Source of the DNA: Chloroflexota bacterium
GTDB taxonomy: Bacteria; Chloroflexota; Anaerolineae; Caldilineales; Caldilineaceae
Assembly (NCBI GenBank): GCA_003577005.1
Contig: QEUW01000180.1
Location: 1 to 14,445 of the forward strand
Direction of reading: 5' to 3'
DNA length: 14,445 nucleotides
Numbering within the stretch: the stretch's first letter is position 1; every line of letters starts with the position of its first letter. Shown one piece after another: positions 13,395 through 14,445 of the stretch. The notes beneath the pieces are model-generated. The model saw only the letters and a program-made list of their open reading frames with translations, ran no database searches and was not told the origin of the DNA. The position numbers and the translations under genes are program-made.

Positions 13395-14345
13395 TCACCC
13401 CTGTTGGGCTACAATCACCTCCAGCCGCGCCGGTTCGATTGACACCTCGATCCACTCGGCCTCGGCGGTGAGCACTTCCCCGTCTACATGGACGGGTGCG
13501 GGGCTATCGGTCTTCACCTGCAACGTGCGGCAGCGTACCATCGTGACTGCCGGGTCGCTCGTATGCTTGCCAAAGATAGCCTTTGGCAATAGCCAGAGGA
13601 TGTGCGGGCGCGAAACTGAGGCAGCGATCCCTACATCGAGTTGCCCATCATCGAAGAGGGCATCGGGTGTGAGGTAGAAACCGCCGCCGGTACGTGGGCC
13701 GTTGCCCACCGAGATCAAGAGAGTTGGCTGGGTCCGCCGGTGGACCTCACCATTGACCGTCTCCCAGGTGATATTGGTAGTGGGGGTGGGGTAAGTGCGC
13801 AGTGCCCGGAGCGCTGCCACAATGTAAAGCGCCAGCCCTCGCAGCCGCTTGATTTTGTAACTCTCCAATGTCACCCAGGCTTCAAAGCCAATGCCCAGAT
13901 TGTTGTCAAAATAGCGGTGAATGGTGGCTGCCCCCGTATGAATGGCGGCGTGACCCAAATCGACCCGTCTGGTTGCGCCAGCGCAAATCGTTGCCACGGC
14001 GCGCCGGATGTCGAGCGGGCAACCGACCGTAGCGGCGAAATCATTGCCGCTGCCAATAGGGATGATGCCAAGCCGTCCCACTGGTTCCCCAGCGGGCGTA
14101 GCTTGGGCCAACCCGTTGACCACTTCGCTCACCGTGCCATCGCCGCCGGCCGCGACCACAGTGGCGACGCCGGCTGTGCGCACCGCTCGCGCCAGTTCGA
14201 TGGCATGGCCGACGCCCTGGCTTGCCACTAGTTCTACTGTCACGCCGAGTTCGTCGAAAGCAGCCAGGATCTGTGGTTTTAATTCCCCACCCAGGCCGCG
14301 ACCGGCGTAGGGATTCAAGATCACGTAGATTCGCTCTGGGAGCAT
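13395..14345 (-). CDS. Diacylglycerol kinase family lipid kinase (YegS/DgkB-like)
   Basis: A 316-residue cytoplasmic or membrane-peripheral lipid kinase with the DAGK catalytic domain. The motifs are ILNPYAGRG (9-17), the nucleotide-binding AAGGDGTVSEVVNGL (65-79), LGIIPIGSGNDFA (92-104), NNLGIGFEAWV (148-158), FDDGQLDV (231-238) and HVDGE (286-290). The length matches YegS/DgkB-type enzymes (about 300). Likely substrates are diacylglycerol or related lipids; DgkB recycles diacylglycerol released from phosphatidylglycerol, but the exact lipid is not readable here. The ATG at 14345 precedes the conserved MLPERIYVILNP; no clear Shine-Dalgarno sequence. A strong palindrome lies immediately upstream, marking a unit boundary. 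Confidence 0.93.
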   Translation of the reverse strand: MLPERIYVILNPYAGRGLGGELKPQILAAFDELGVTVELVASQGVGHAIELARAVRTAGVATVVAAGGDGTVSEVVNGLAQATPAGEPVGRLGIIPIGSGNDFAATVGCPLDIRRAVATICAGATRRVDLGHAAIHTGAATIHRYFDNNLGIGFEAWVTLESYKIKRLRGLALYIVAALRALRTYPTPTTNITWETVNGEVHRRTQPTLLISVGNGPRTGGGFYLTPDALFDDGQLDVGIAASVSRPHILWLLPKAIFGKHTSDPAVTMVRCRTLQVKTDSPAPVHVDGEVLTAEAEWIEVSIEPARLEVIVAQQG

Positions 14346-14378
14346 AGATGCCCAACGGTCAGGGTGCGAAAGGTGGAC

Positions 14379-14431
14379 AGGTAGGCAGGTAGACAGGGAA
14401 ACTGGGAACCACCCTGTCTACCTGCCTACCT
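14379..14431. repeat. Perfect 20-bp inverted repeat upstream of the lipid kinase gene
   Basis: The arms 14379-14398 and 14412-14431 are exact reverse complements with a 13-nt centre. The left arm and centre read as 8-bp near-repeats: AGGTAGGC, AGGTAGAC, AGGGAAAC, TGGGAACC. It could be the terminator of the gene beyond the window edge or a dispersed palindromic repeat. The rest of 14346-14445 shows no gene. Confidence 0.6.
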
Positions 14432-14445
14432 TGTGTATTGGCGGG

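Noticed and set aside
1560..14431. CRISPR array suggested by repeated palindromes
   Set aside because: The palindromes differ in sequence, are not regularly spaced and have no spacers or cas genes nearby.

Overview
The window reads as chromosomal DNA of a GC-rich, non-proteobacterial bacterium. The best guess is a member of Chloroflexota (Anaerolineae/Caldilineae-like). This is inferred from gene style (LipM-type octanoyltransferase, CdaA/CdaR, M28 peptidase, DUF503), sparse Shine-Dalgarno sequences with at least one likely leaderless gene, and abundant palindromic intergenic repeats. No marker gene proves the taxon. Almost every gene is conserved and housekeeping-like; I see no tRNA, rRNA, CRISPR array, prophage or transposase.

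Layout. Plus strand, 102-2920: a small two-helix membrane protein, the folate-binding Fe-S maintenance protein YgfZ, a LipM-type octanoyltransferase and a DUF503/YlxP-like protein. A perfect 28-bp inverted repeat (2915-2974) closes this block and faces convergent lgt (minus, 2977-3921). A structured 136-bp repeat (element A) and a divergent promoter lie between lgt and a plus-strand NTF2-like lipoprotein (about 4081-4650). From 4664 to 14345 all genes are on the minus strand. In transcription order they are: a diacylglycerol-kinase-family lipid kinase, an unknown polytopic membrane protein, an HD phosphohydrolase, an FAH-family enzyme, argF, cdaA, cdaR, der and an M28 peptidase.

Functional grouping. 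YgfZ and LipM both touch lipoylation and Fe-S enzyme maturation. CdaA and CdaR make and control c-di-AMP, and cdaR overlaps der by 14 bp, so GTPase Der (ribosome assembly) is probably co-expressed with the c-di-AMP module, followed by the M28 peptidase. Lgt and the nearby lipoprotein gene fit envelope biology. HD and FAH are 15 bp apart and look co-transcribed.

The most unusual content is non-coding. (1) A family of roughly 140-150-bp elements with terminal inverted repeats holds two internal hairpins whose stems show compensatory changes between copies. One intact copy is nested in a degraded copy upstream of argF, and another lies in the lgt leader. (2) Five unrelated intergenic palindromes have arms built mostly of degenerate 7-9-bp tandem units. 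These are the parts worth following; the coding genes look ordinary, apart from an in-frame insertion in Der and a replaced metal-ligand position in the M28 peptidase.
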